Shown here: positions 35,507 through 46,880 of the stretch, in pieces
Position numbering within the stretch: position 1 is the first letter of the stretch
How the letters are laid out: each line of letters starts with the position of its first letter
Assembly: GCA_020152595.1 (NCBI GenBank)
Contig: JAIGNY010001666.1
Span: 558,501 to 622,500 of the forward strand
From: Chiridota heheva
Taxonomy: Eukaryota; Echinodermata; Holothuroidea; Apodida; Chiridotidae
Direction: 5' to 3'
DNA length: 64,000 nucleotides
Position numbers and translations under genes: made by a program
Notes under the pieces: generated by a model
Databases searched by the model: none
What the model saw: only the letters and a program-made list of their open reading frames with translations
What the model was told of the DNA's origin: nothing

Positions 35507-35555
35507 ATATGTCAGCATGACTGCATAGGTTCCTTATGCTATTAGCATTGGCCAA
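35507..35555 (+). repeat. Dispersed repeat with microsatellite, copy 2 (right part)
   Basis: GTCAGCATGACTGCATAGG and TTCCTTATGCTATTAGCAT, identical in order to 18516-18555. Confidence 0.7.
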
Positions 35556-36891
35556 AAACTAAGGAAAAACATTTTTAGGTATGCAATCCTTGAATTTGTA
35601 CCACAAGTTTTCTTTATATCAAAGAAACATCAAAAGTGAATACACCCTTTTAATAAACCTTTAGTCCAACAGCCCAATGAAGTCTGCATGCACGATTCCC
35701 CACTTGAAATGTCCTGCTAACCCTTCCCCCCACCCCCACTTTATTCACCACCTCTTCTCCATCCACTTTTACCCCTCCCAAAAATGGATTTATAAACTAC
35801 AAGTGACGATTACCCTAACAAGTAAAGTGATAATTCAAGAATACTCTATTCCACTCCTTTTCTTACTAGAACAAACAAACATGAACCACAAGATCTTATC
35901 ATTCGCAGAAGTAAAAAAAAAAAACATTTAAATTTGTATCTCCTCTTTCAACGCATATTCCGCATACTTCCTTTATACACGGAGGGTTTTACCCTTACCC
36001 TCCTCTACCAAGATATCTTCTCCTTTCATTAATTAACCCCGTTCTTATACAACTGTTGCTATTCATCACAGGATTCATTATTTGCAAGTGACGACAGATC
36101 GCACGCAATCTGAGCCACGCACACACTGAAACCCTACCAGTATTTTTCCAATTTTGCTTGTTCTCATTCTATGATTACTTTAGCTGGGTTTTGTTAAGAG
36201 CTTCAGAATGAGTGCAAGTCCACACAAAAAAAAAATAACCAGTTGGAAAATGAATGAATGAAAAAGCATAGGTGGGATTTGCCCACTGAAAGTGGGGGAG
36301 GGGAGGCAAAGTCAAAAGTGTGCAGGGGGGTGCAAACCACAAAATCATGCTAAGATGCAAAAAATTACTATGCAAAAATACAAATTCTGAAGAAAAAAGT
36401 GGGGGGCAGTCGCCGCAAGTCCCATTTGCACCCCCCCCCCCCTCCCCCTACTCCCTCTCCCACCACTATAATGAAAAGTGCAAGGGTGGAAAAGAGTTCA
36501 TGCATGGAATACTAAGCAATTCAATTTTACAAGTATCCTCTATCATTTAGTTTTAGAAAGCATGAAACAGTCTTCCAAAGTGGTAAAAAGCTAATTAGTT
36601 GTTAGTCATGTACAGCTGGTCTACGTTTAAAGATATTTTAATTAATGTGCATAGTTATGATCAGAGTATATTCTCAAAATGCAGCCAACTATACCAGGGC
36701 CCCAACATAAAGCAATGGTTTTCAAATAGGCCTTATTTGTATTAATTATTCAAAAGAATAATTACACCTGTCTCCCCCCCCCCCCAATATGAAACCTGTG
36801 TCAGAGACCTTGTACACACCTAACCCCTCCCCCTTCTCACACACACACACACACACACACACACATTTCCATAAAATCTACTTTGCATAAT
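35556..36891. other. Unassigned intronic sequence
   Basis: C-rich and CA-rich simple tracts (36430, 36775, 36840). No gene seen. Confidence 0.5.
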
Positions 36892-37183
36892 GCACTTGTC
36901 AGTTGTATGACTCACCCCTACAACCCCCAGCAATGCCAAAGGTAGGTCATTGACATATGAAATAGTAACTCACATTGTACCAAATTGTCAGTCATCAGAG
37001 TGACTCTGGGGTGGGTTTGACTTTGTACAGAGGTGATTGATTTGGGTAAGTCATTTCACAAAAAAATATCAGTCACCTAAGTGACTGAGGGTTGCGTCAA
37101 TGTACATGTTTTGTCCACCCACTTTGAAGCAATGGCTCACCTTGTCCGGAGGTGTAGGGGTGAGTCACACAATTGACAAGTGC
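36892..37183. mobile_element. GCACTTGTCA-type hairpin MITE, copy 1
   Basis: Left end GCACTTGTCAGTTGTATGAC then TCACCCCTAC; the right end is its inverse GTAGGGGTGAGTCACACAAT then TGACAAGTGC. About 30-bp terminal repeats, no ORF, many GTGACT/AGTCAC motifs inside. Confidence 0.8.
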
Positions 37184-38067
37184 ATGTGGAATACCCCTTG
37201 ACCCAATAGAAAGTCTTCTCAGAGAAATTAAGTCTTACTTGATTACAAAAAAGACAAATTAGATGATAGTACACATCGTGCAAAGACCACCAATTCTTAA
37301 ATTCACACTAAAATACATATACAAGAACAAACATATGAACGGCCAATTTCTCAAGCCATCTTCTTCCTCACTTCTCATTCTATAGAATCGCAAAACGTTC
37401 TGTGAACAGTGCCATAAGCAACACATACGAGCAAGTCGTAAAAATACATCAATTCCGCTGAAGTTACTAATATATCAGGTCATCCCATACCTTTGGGGCA
37501 GCACAGCGATATTACAAGGGTCAAGTGCAATTGTAAGTTATTTTCGCACCAAATTCTGATTATGGTTGGGTTCCTGTGATCACCAAAAAAAATGTGGAAT
37601 TGAATTGCAAATTGAGGCCAGGGCTTCAGGCCGCCAATTGAGGCTTAATTCACGGCAAACATGTTTTTCATTAACAACCTCAGAAATGAAATGAAATCAG
37701 ACCCATTTGACAGCGAGAAAAGAGAAATAGGGGGACTGAATAAAACAGCAGGTCAACTATTAAATTTGCTTTAATTTGCAGAATAAAGAGACAGGTAAGA
37801 AGAAAGAAGAGGAAAATTCGGTTGATTATGAAACATACAAGTTGCTACATGTTTTTCTTTAAAATACAGCTTCATATGAATTGTGAAGTGTTTATTTTAT
37901 AACACATCATCTTCATTGGGAAAATACATTTTTATTAAATATGTTTTAGCGATGAATGAAGATATGACATCTAAAATGTTAATCTTCTATATCAATAACA
38001 TTTGTTACTGAGAATCACATGAATAAAAGTTAATAAGCGGAGTTAATTAACCTTTCTGGGTTTAATG
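37184..38067. other. Unassigned intronic sequence
   Basis: No supported feature. Confidence 0.5.
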
Positions 38068-38545
38068 ATTGACAGCTTGTTTTAAGCAATCACCGCACAA
38101 ATTTGCCTAGCAACAAAATCTGCTTAACTAAGTGGGGGCAAACATCCTACGCGGTACTAATGCAGTACAGCTAGTTAGCAGCAGGCACTCATGTAGTCAA
38201 TGCAACTTACTGTACAAAACAAATTTCTGCACACACAGAGTGACGGCAAAATGGTGAACAAAAATTGTGCTTACAGGCCCGCTGTGGGCTTTGTAAATCT
38301 GATTGCTGTTACTCAGAACATTTAGCAAACTGAATTTTGTTTTTCCTGTTTGCTAAAAACTCTAAAGATCTGGAAAAGTGCCATAATAAATCAAAGTTTG
38401 TGGCATGCAGGCCTCGCAAACATCTAAATGTCAACGCATTGGTAACGCACGATTGGGGATTTGAGGTACGGATTGTTTTCCCCCACATAGTTACCGTGTT
38501 GCTATGGTGGGTGTGGCCTAATTGGAAATCTGTAAAGATTAATTG
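38068..38545 (+). repeat. THAP-like dispersed repeat, copy 3
   Basis: Aligns with 28723-29180 over its whole length, including TTTGCCTAGCAACAAAATC, CTCATGTAGTCAATGCAAC and AAATGGTGAACAAAAATTG. Coding remnants are broken by stops. Confidence 0.6.
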
Positions 38546-38792
38546 CTGTCACCTCCTCCCCCATACACACCACGACACACAAATGTTTGCTGATTATATA
38601 TTTAAAAAATGGGACAATAATGTAATTAGGTAAGAAGAAATTTTGAAGAGTTCCAATCAAATAATATTCCATTGTCTTTTCAATTTAATACTTCACAAAT
38701 TTTGTGTACATTGAAAATAATTTGATCGGCCGGAACTTTATTAAAGATGTTTCTTTTTTCAGTATACAATGGTCTTTCTCAATAGTTATTAT

Positions 38793-39117
38793 GCACTTGT
38801 CAGTTGTATGACTCACTTCTACTACCCCCCCGGCAATGTCAGTCAAAGGTGAGTCATTGACATATGAAATAGTGACTCACATGTGCGTCATTGTACCAAA
38901 TTGTTAGCCACCAGTGACTCTGAGGTGGGTCAATTTACTTCAGACCCATTGAATTTGTACAGAGGTGATTGATTTGGGGTAAGTCATTTCACACAAAAAA
39001 TGTCAGTCACCTAAGTGTCTAAGGGGTGCATCAATGTACATGTTTTGTCCACCCACTTTGGTGCAATGACTCCCCTTGTCCAGGGGTGTAGGGGTGAGTC
39101 ACACAATTGGCAAGTGC
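38793..39117. mobile_element. GCACTTGTCA-type hairpin MITE, copy 2
   Basis: Same ends and interior as 36892-37183, about 30 bp longer because of internal indels. Confidence 0.8.
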
Positions 39118-39669
39118 TTTATACAGAAAATTTATGTAGCAGTCTATCCACTTTTGCATTTATTTCTATTTCCAAATATTTTCCAACATGATTCAGCAGA
39201 CTTGCACCTTTCATAGACCATGGAGCTATTAACTGGCTCCATGCATAGACTCTCCACAATTCTGTATTAAACTGTAAGCTTTTGATCTCAAGTGTCTTTT
39301 ATGTAAGTGATTTTGAACAATCACCCTTTAATCGTCTGACCTGGTATGTCATTCCAAGCATGCAGTTTGACTCCTATGGTATTGTAACATAACAAAGGCA
39401 TCCTTACACTTCAAGAACCAACATGGAGGCTATGTAAAGAAATGGTTGTTACCACATACAAACCTCTAATTACACACTGGGTGAATATCTTTAATTAATT
39501 GTTTCATATATTTTTGAAAAAATGAAAGAAAAAATCCACCTTGTAGAATTCCTTTAGATAATCTAACCCGGGGATAACTCCCTGGTCTAACCATGGAGGT
39601 AGAATGTGTGAATTGTATTCTACCAATGTCATCTAACTGAGCTACATGAATGTTTTGCTAAAACATTAA

Positions 39670-39877
39670 AGGAAAGGTATTGTCCCATAAATACATTCAA
39701 AAGTGAATGCCTTCTGTGATGTTATGGATCATACATCTGCCAGACCGAACAAAGGGGTCTACATTTGTTTTCACATCACAAATTTCTCGCAATCAATAAG
39801 GAAAATTGAAAATCGGAAGTGACATTACCAGCACGGCAGTGTTCACTTCCGAATTTATTTGTGACGATACCTTTCCT
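39670..39877. mobile_element. TTAA-flanked MITE, family D (copy D1)
   Basis: Starts AGGAAAGGTATTGTCCCATA, ends GACGATACCTTTCCT. TTAA on both sides (39666-39669 and 39878-39881). No ORF. Confidence 0.75.
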
Positions 39878-40079
39878 TTAAATCAGTCCAGTAATGTTCT
39901 GCTTAAGAGGAAAAAGTCTTCACATAATCCATCTTTACAAAATGCTCCGTATAAATGTTCACGTAAATTGATAAATATTGGAAGTCTAAATAACTGCATT
40001 TACCATCAAGGCAGATATTCAGCATGTATATCTATATTTTATAAAGTCAAGTATAATAATTGTCACATAAATACCTAAT

Positions 40080-40875
40080 ACAATGTTTTGGTAAACAACC
40101 ACAAGTTTAAAATAACCATACAATATATATTACACTTCTGGAGGATAACTTAAGATTCTGCACACAGCTTTGGTAAACAATAATAAAATAACCACACTAT
40201 TTATTATGCTTATACAGACCCCTAGCTTTGCTGTTTTACAAGGCGTCCGCCCTGCCCCTCATCAGAAGAAAATGTTATTTTCTTATTATCTATTTTAAAC
40301 TTAGTAGTCTTAAATAATTTCATAAATGAAATACCTTACATTGATACAGAACACAGATTGATAGCATAGTAAGCAATTGTCCTGTTTGGCTAAAGACTGG
40401 TCTTTATCAATCAGAATAGTTTCATTCCTAGGTATGATCATAGCTAAATCCCAGAGCTTTTTCACCATGGGGTTGCGCCTTAAAATGTCCCCTTGTCCTT
40501 CATGCCGCAAAGACGGAGCGCTTCGCGCATGCATTAATGTGCCTCTCAACAAGTCTAGCACCCTGCCCCTTTTTAAATCAAGCTGGGGGTCTGCTGGAGG
40601 ATAAGTTAAAAAGGGAAATTCCTCTCAAGAAACTTGCTTGATACGCAGCCAGTAACTCTTGATAAATACTAGTAACGCCCCTTTCATGGCAGATATCATT
40701 TGGATTGTCAGTATACGTGCAAATATTTAGACCAATCCAAAACGTTGAATTGCATTCAATATTTCTATCCTCATTTACATGAAAAGTGTCCTTTCAGTTT
40801 TAACATAACGCTTTGGTAATTAATCATAAAATAACCGCACGATATATATATATAACACTTAAAGAGGATAAATTA
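40080..40875. repeat. Tandem unit of about 90 bp, three copies, one split by a MITE
   Basis: TTTGGTAAACAA, AAAATAACCACAC, TATTA and GGAGGATAACTTAAG-like blocks recur at 40087-40153, 40170-40214 plus 40594-40610, and 40811-40875. The middle unit is interrupted by the CAGACCCC MITE. Confidence 0.55.
40215..40593 (+). mobile_element. CAGACCCC-type MITE, copy 2
   Basis: Ends CAGACCCCTAGCTTTG and AAGCTGGGGGTCTG are inverted. The interior matches 34890-35283 reversed. No clear target duplication, so the superfamily stays open. Confidence 0.75.
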
Positions 40876-40932
40876 AAATGTAAAACAAAAAGCCTTAATC
40901 AAATTCTGCCTTACAACAACCCTAAATGCATC

Positions 40933-41280
40933 TCAAGAGTTTCTTGCACTTTCTCCATCATCTAAATCTTTCTCTCCTTCCACCAATTTTTCATTGCTCA
41001 ATGGTTCCCTGACCTCTAATTCTACTTTACGTGTGTCGCGCTCATCATTTCTGGTTACACGCCCATTGCGATCGCCGCAGAGCCACTTAACGATGCATTT
41101 AAGTTGCTGTGATAATGTCCATGCACATGTTTGAGCAATCCTAGAGTGGGAACGTTCATTTCCATAAAACAAAAGATAAAAACCGCATTTGATGAGGACG
41201 AAAGAAGAATTAAAGGCTCGCTGCGGTTTGCTATATGGGATGATAAACATTTTAAATATTTTTTTTGCCAGCAAGAGCAA
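40933..41280 (-). other. Unrecognised minus-strand ORF, 115 codons
   Basis: It is the longest non-repetitive ORF of the window and is less AT-rich than its surroundings. The second half is charged (LCGDRNGRVTRNDERDTRK, then many E, K, D) and the first half hydrophobic. I do not recognise it. No convincing splice or promoter context was found, so chance, a relic of a transposon, or a terminal exon of an unknown gene are all open. Confidence 0.2.
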
Positions 41281-41900
41281 GCTTACTGGATTTTGTAATA
41301 ATTACATATAGAGTTTCAAATTTGTTCTAATAAAATGCTGTTTTTAGTTTATCACATACGGCACATATACTGACAATGTCTGTAGATATTGAATATGCAT
41401 TCTTCTTCATATTTAACGTATGAAAATTGTTCGAAAGAAATGGAGGTAATAAATTTTACTCACCAAACTACCATTACCAATTGAAATTACAATTAAGATT
41501 TTCTAAAAGGAGTTAAAATATTCTTCTCTAAAAGTTAATTCTTAGATGATATGAAACAAAAGACCACTGCATCAAAAATATGGCTCCTTTTGTAATCAAA
41601 TTCAAAGACATCTTATCAAATACCACTCATGCCGAATTGCCATTAAGGTTTTCTAACAGGAATTGAAATGATTCTTCTCGTTAAATCATGTAAGAGACAC
41701 TATAAAACAAGACTACTTCATCTAAACTATATTTTCTTTCTCTATCAATCATTGATTAACTCTTTTTATGAAAAAGTCGTTAAGTAAAATGATGACTGCA
41801 AGATAAGGTACTACAAGAACACCCTTTAAACTAGAACGGTAAATATTGTCATGGTTCGCATGCCCATGCAAATTGACACCCATATTATATGACCCGATCA
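41281..41900. other. Unassigned intronic sequence
   Basis: Two weakly similar ATTGAAAT/TTAAGATTTTCTAA blocks at 41480 and 41640; otherwise nothing. Confidence 0.4.
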
Positions 41901-41907
41901 ATTATAA

Positions 41908-43500
41908 GAATGGCATCTCACACTAAGTCCCACATGGCATCCCATGTACCACATGGCATCTCACCCCATGTCCCACATGGCATCCCACCTCATGTCCCAT
42001 ATGACATCCCATGCCTTGTCCCACATGGCATTCTACCATATCTCCCACATGGCATTCCACCATACAGTGTCTCACATGGCATTCCACCATATGACCCACA
42101 TGGCATTCCACGCTATGACCCACATGGATCCCATAATACATGTATGTCCCACAATAATCCAACCATATGTACCACATGACATCCCTCCCTGTATCCCACA
42201 TAGCATCCCTCCCTGTATCCCACATAGCATCCCTCCCTGTGTCCCACATCAGTGGCTTCCCACCTGATCTTCCACATAGTATCCCACCATATGTTCCGCA
42301 TGGTATCCCTCCCAATGTCCCAATGATATCCTACTTTATGTCCCACATGGCATCACATCCTATGTCCCACATGGATCACATCCCATGTCCCAAATGACAT
42401 CCCACTTCATGTCCCATATGACATTTCATGCCTTATCCCACATGGCATTCCACCATATCTCCCACATGGCATTCCACCATACGGTGTCTCACATGGCATT
42501 CCACCATATGTCCCACATGGCATTCCACGCTATGACCCACATGGATCCCATAATACATGTATGTCCCACAATAATCCAACCATATGTACCACATGACATC
42601 CCTCCCTGTATCCCACATAGCATCCCTCCCTGTGTCCCACATCCGTGGCTTCCCACCTGATGTTCCACATAGTATCCCACTAATGTTCCGCATGGTATCC
42701 CTCCCAATGTCCCAATGATATCCTACTTTATGTCCCACATGGCATCACATCCTATGTCCCACATGGATCACATCCCATGTCCCAAATGACATCCCACCTC
42801 ATGTCCCATATGACATCCCATGCCTTATCCCACATGGCATTCCACCACATCTCCAACATGGCATTCCACCATAAAGTGTCTCACATGGCATTCCACCATA
42901 TGTCCCACATGGCATTCCACGCTATGACCCACATGGATCCAATAATACATGCATGTCCCACAATAATCCAACCATATGTACATGACATCCCTCCCTGTAT
43001 CCCACATGGCATCCCTCCCTGTGTCCCGCATCAGTAGCTTCCCACCTGATGTTCCACATAGCATCCCACCATATATTCCGCATGCTATCCCTCCCAATGT
43101 CTCAATGATATCCTACTTTATGTCCCACATGGCATCACATCCTATGTCCCACATGGTATCACATCCCATGTCCCCATGGCCTCACTCCCTATGTCCCACA
43201 TAGCCTCCTACCCTGTCACACATGGCATTCTACCTTATGTCACACATGGCATCCCAACCTATGCCACACTCTGTGTGACTCGTGGCATCCCACCATGTCC
43301 CACATGGCATTCTACCCTGTTTCACATGGCATCCCACCCCATGTCCCACATGGCATCCCACCCCATGTCCCACATGGCATCCCACCCCATGTCCTACATG
43401 GCATCCCACATGGCATCCCACCCCATGTCCTACATGGCATCCCACATGGCATCCACATGGCATCCCACCCTATGTCTCACATGATGTCCCATAGGCTCCA
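41908..43500. repeat. 24-bp minisatellite with about 400-bp higher-order repeats
   Basis: Base unit TCCCACATGGCATCCCACCC plus CATG. Three higher-order copies at about 41978-42388, 42389-42777 and 42778-43165 share the same order of unit variants, including GATCCCATAATACATGTATG and AATGATATCCTACTTTATG. From 43165 on the units are simple and highly regular. Overlapping ORFs in several frames are artefacts. Confidence 0.92.
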
Positions 43501-43524
43501 TAAGAAGTCTCATCCTAGCTATCA

Positions 43525-43590
43525 CAGTCCCTGATTGAGCATACTATGTATGAAAGTGTCAGGTTATGTAATAACTTATATGCAAATGAT
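43525..43590 (+). repeat. Terminal direct repeat, left (after the minisatellite)
   Basis: CACAGTCCCTGATTGAGCAT, then ACTATGTATGAAAGTGTCAG, GTTATGTAATA and ATATGCAAATGA. The same series occurs at 45735-45812. Confidence 0.6.
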
Positions 43591-43599
43591 GTTGTTGCA

Positions 43600-44160
43600 C
43601 TTCCACGGATATCAAAGTGAATCCAGTGGATGCCCACCCGATGCTTTGAAGCTACATTGGTTACGATGTTGTTGGGTTTTGCAAATGTGGGAAAAGTTGT
43701 GTGAATGTTCCAAATTTGTTAGATTATGGTTGGGCTATGACTGATGGGCAGTTAAGCATTGTGTAGGATAAATTTAGACAAATCAATGAAAATGTGAGAT
43801 TGCTAAAAGAGGGTTGTAAGTGTAGGTCGGGATGTAACAAAATTGGTGTAAATGTAAAAAGACTGGGAAAATTGCTCCCATATATGTCTGTGCAAAAATT
43901 GTGAAAAACCAATGTTTTGTCTGAAGAGGTTATCAAAATGAGGTCATTCCCAACAATTTGCCTGTATTAGGCACAGCCATATCATATGATAGTGACAATA
44001 TGTCTGAAAACAGTTCTGACCTTTCCTCTGAAAGTTGTGATGATAATGAATCTTTGAGTGAATTGTCATCCCTCAGATGAGAGTTGGCATGAAACATCTC
44101 AGTTGTTGACTGATTTTGATGATGTCATATCATTGATTGAAAATGTTCCAAAATGAAGGT
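43600..44160 (+). pseudogene. Relict transposon-type ORF with a cysteine-rich CXC-like C-terminus
   Basis: Plus-strand reading runs CPPDALKLHWLRCCWV and LQMW, then a DGQLSIVW region, RLLKRGCKCRSGC, and in a shifted frame CKCKKTGK with further spaced cysteines, followed by an acidic Ser/Glu/Asp tail (SDNMSENSSDLSSE) and SWHETSQLLTDFDD. The order LHxLR...MW...DGxL...W...GCxCxxGC...CxC matches, from memory, a repeated C-terminal module in invertebrate mobile-element proteins, similar in spacing to the tesmin/TSO1 CXC fold. Several frameshifts and stops make it dead. The transposon class is not identifiable here. Confidence 0.5.
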
Positions 44161-45670
44161 TGCTTTTGAAGATCTTTTAGATGAAAGGTTGTTTGATAAT
44201 TAATGAAGTGTTTTACTAAAACTATTGTAAGAAAGAAATGTATTGTGCAATTTGACTTCAAACAATGTTTAAAAAAGAGAACATTTGTATATATCAGTAT
44301 ATTGTAAAAATTGGATGACATCCTCATCAACAAATTACATTTAATCACTTGAAAATTACAGAGGTCATAATCACCTACATACAAAGCTGTTTGAGAATTA
44401 AATAGTATGGTACTGAAAGTCACATTGATGTCATTACATCAAATAGATTCACTTTCACTAATTATCAATAACATGTATTGTTTCATATCAATCTATATAC
44501 ATATTTTTTTTTTTACACAGGATTTGAACTTAGTCGTGACAGATACATGTAAAAGTGCCTTTCATCCAACACACATTGTATTTTGGGTGTAACTTCTGTG
44601 ACCCCACCTGTTTAAGGACTTTTGACTTTGCTTTAAATTTAAAAACACCCAAAATGAGCATTTTACATACCTTTTTTAGAAAATTACAGCTACCTTTGTT
44701 TATATATACCAGTATGTTTAATTTCATATGAAATTACTATCATTTATGAACTTGTGTGTTGGATGTTGAAATACAAGTCTCAGGTTTGTATGATTATAAG
44801 GTGCATGGGCAAACACTTTGTAAAAGTTATACTCTTTTTATTATATTGGTCACATAGATCTACTTCATAAAATATAACCATAGAACACTGTATAACCCTG
44901 CTCTTTGGCTGTGACTAGACCATTTTGTGTATGTGAAATAAAACATTTCACTCTGTGTACAAAATATAAAATGGTATGTTGTCATACATCTTCTTGCAGT
45001 GTTTTAGGACTTTTTGTGGGAAAGCCAAGAATCCTAATTTTGCTGGAAAGTAACTCAGGGTGTAGATTTGGTTTCAAATTGAGGAGTAAATATAGGTATT
45101 ACATGACATTTTTTTTCTGATTGCTATGCCACTGCCTTCATGAATTGACAAATGGAAAGAGATATTTGTTCAATATACAAAAGATTTCATACTTGTTGAT
45201 GAAGTTGGTGTGTAGATAAAAAAATAACTTTACAGTCATATTCTGATTTTTCTTAAATGATGTGAGAGTATTTTGTGTTTTTCAAAGTATACCTTGCATG
45301 CTGCTATCTTAAATTGTACATAGGTTAGGAAAGCATCAAACATACATGCTTTTCTTGTTTGTATAGAATATTGCATACTTAGTTATTCATTGCATGTATT
45401 CATGTTATGAAGATTTAGTCTGAGCTTTTATAAAGTATTGATGGTTTATTAATATTTGATAGCTTCCATGAAGCTCTTTTAAGTGTTATATATTTCTTCA
45501 GAAGGTTTTTATCTGAAACAAGCAGAGTTTTTGTATAATTTCTTTCCAGTTTAGGTCTTTCATTAATATTTGTTTTATATTGAAATTTAAAGTGTGAAAT
45601 AAGAAGAAAAAAGTGAAGTCAAATAATCATGCCTGATATAGCCCTTGGTGTATACAACATGGTAAATATT
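44161..45670. other. Rest of the relict element, or plain intron
   Basis: AT-rich, no coding remnant that I can follow. It lies between two copies of a direct repeat, so it probably belongs to the same inserted or duplicated unit as the pseudogene. Confidence 0.35.
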
Positions 45671-45674
45671 TTAT

Positions 45675-45812
45675 CATATGTCCCCCATCCATGTCCCACA
45701 TGGCATCCCTCCCTATGTCCATATGCAATCACATTCTGTCACACTCCCTGACTAAGCATACTAAATAAAAAAAGTCTGGTCAGGTCATATACTATAGCAA
45801 CTTTATGCAAAT
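45675..45812 (+). repeat. Short minisatellite remnant plus terminal direct repeat, right
   Basis: Two to three ATGTCCCACATGGCATCCCT-type units, then CACACTCCCTGACTAAGCAT, GGTCAGGTCATATACTATAG and TTATGCAAATGACC, repeating the series at 43300-43590. Confidence 0.6.
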
Positions 45813-45929
45813 GACCACAATAATAAAGGTGGAGTTTACAAATCATGCCTGATACAGACTTTTTAAGGAAACTAGTCTTCAATACTGTCTTAAGTATCTC
45901 TGAAAAACTTTAACTTTTTATAAGGAAAT

Positions 45930-46120
45930 TCTAACCTTCCATAAGGATATCTGAAGAAACTTTAACTTTTTCTGAGGAACTCTAAAGAAACTTTAACATT
46001 TTCTGAGGAAATCTCAGGGCAAATCTGTGGACGTAAATCTCAGGGCAAATCTGTGGACAGCCGGACAGCCAGATAGACGTAATCGCCATTACATAGGTTC
46101 GCCATTACATAGGTTCGCAT
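45930..46120. repeat. Cluster of short tandem duplications
   Basis: AAACTTTAACTTTTTCTGAGG twice, CTCAGGGCAAATCTGTGGAC twice, and CGCCATTACATAGGTT twice. Confidence 0.7.
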
Positions 46121-46639
46121 AATGCTTCGCATTCGAACCAAAAAGGGCCGTCATGGCATTTAATTTTTGTTTGTACAGATAGTAATAAAGAAAGCAGTAC
46201 CGTGTCTAAGGGGCTATTGGGGGCTTTAATCCTCTCACCTCCCAAAATTCTGTCAAAGCCATGAAAATAATTCACTGAAATATCAAATGAACCATGTGTG
46301 GCATTTTTTGCAATCGTATCAACTGAGCTATCATTATTCTTTTACAGTGTGCACCAAAAATCCTCCCCATTTCCGACCAAACATTTTTCATTTTGAGCCC
46401 AAAATCTTCAATATTGACTCAAAAATCTGCATTTTTGGATAAAGAGCTTTAGGCTTTTATCAAAAATTTCAATTTTGGACCAAAATTTTCCAAGGGCCAC
46501 AATCTACAATATAGAACCCAAAACCTTTGGATACAAAGGTGAAGTTCATGTCATCAGGGCCATGCAAGCATGGGAGCCATAATGAACTTTCAAAGCGATA
46601 CAATTTTATAATAGGAAAGGCCCACCCTGCTTGGGAAAA
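46121..46639. other. Unassigned intronic sequence
   Basis: No supported feature. Confidence 0.5.
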
Positions 46640-46880
46640 ATCATGGGAAATTTTTGAGAATTCTCCTTGAATTTACAGGAATTTTTCTTCATTTTCAGGA
46701 AATGTTCTTCAATTTCTGAAAATGTTCTTTCATTTCTGTAAAGCTGTCATGAATTTTAAGGAAAACCCCATAATTTCAGAGAATTTTTTTTCAATTTCCA
46801 GGAAATTCTTCACTTTCCAGGAAAGCACTGTCAATTTTGAGAAATTTTCAGGAACTGTTGACAAAATCGAACGAAATTTC
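46640..46880. repeat. Degenerate AT-rich satellite, inverse of 14440-14935
   Basis: Repeats of TTTTCAGGAAATGTTCTTCA-like units; the reverse complement resembles the 14.4-kb array. Confidence 0.55.

Noticed and set aside
35174-35555. ORFs of 68 to 114 codons over the CATA/CA tract
   Set aside because: Pure microsatellite translation in several frames on both strands.
41889-43534. Numerous His/Met/Pro-rich ORFs of 70 to 130 codons
   Set aside because: Minisatellite translation; several frames on both strands are open at once.
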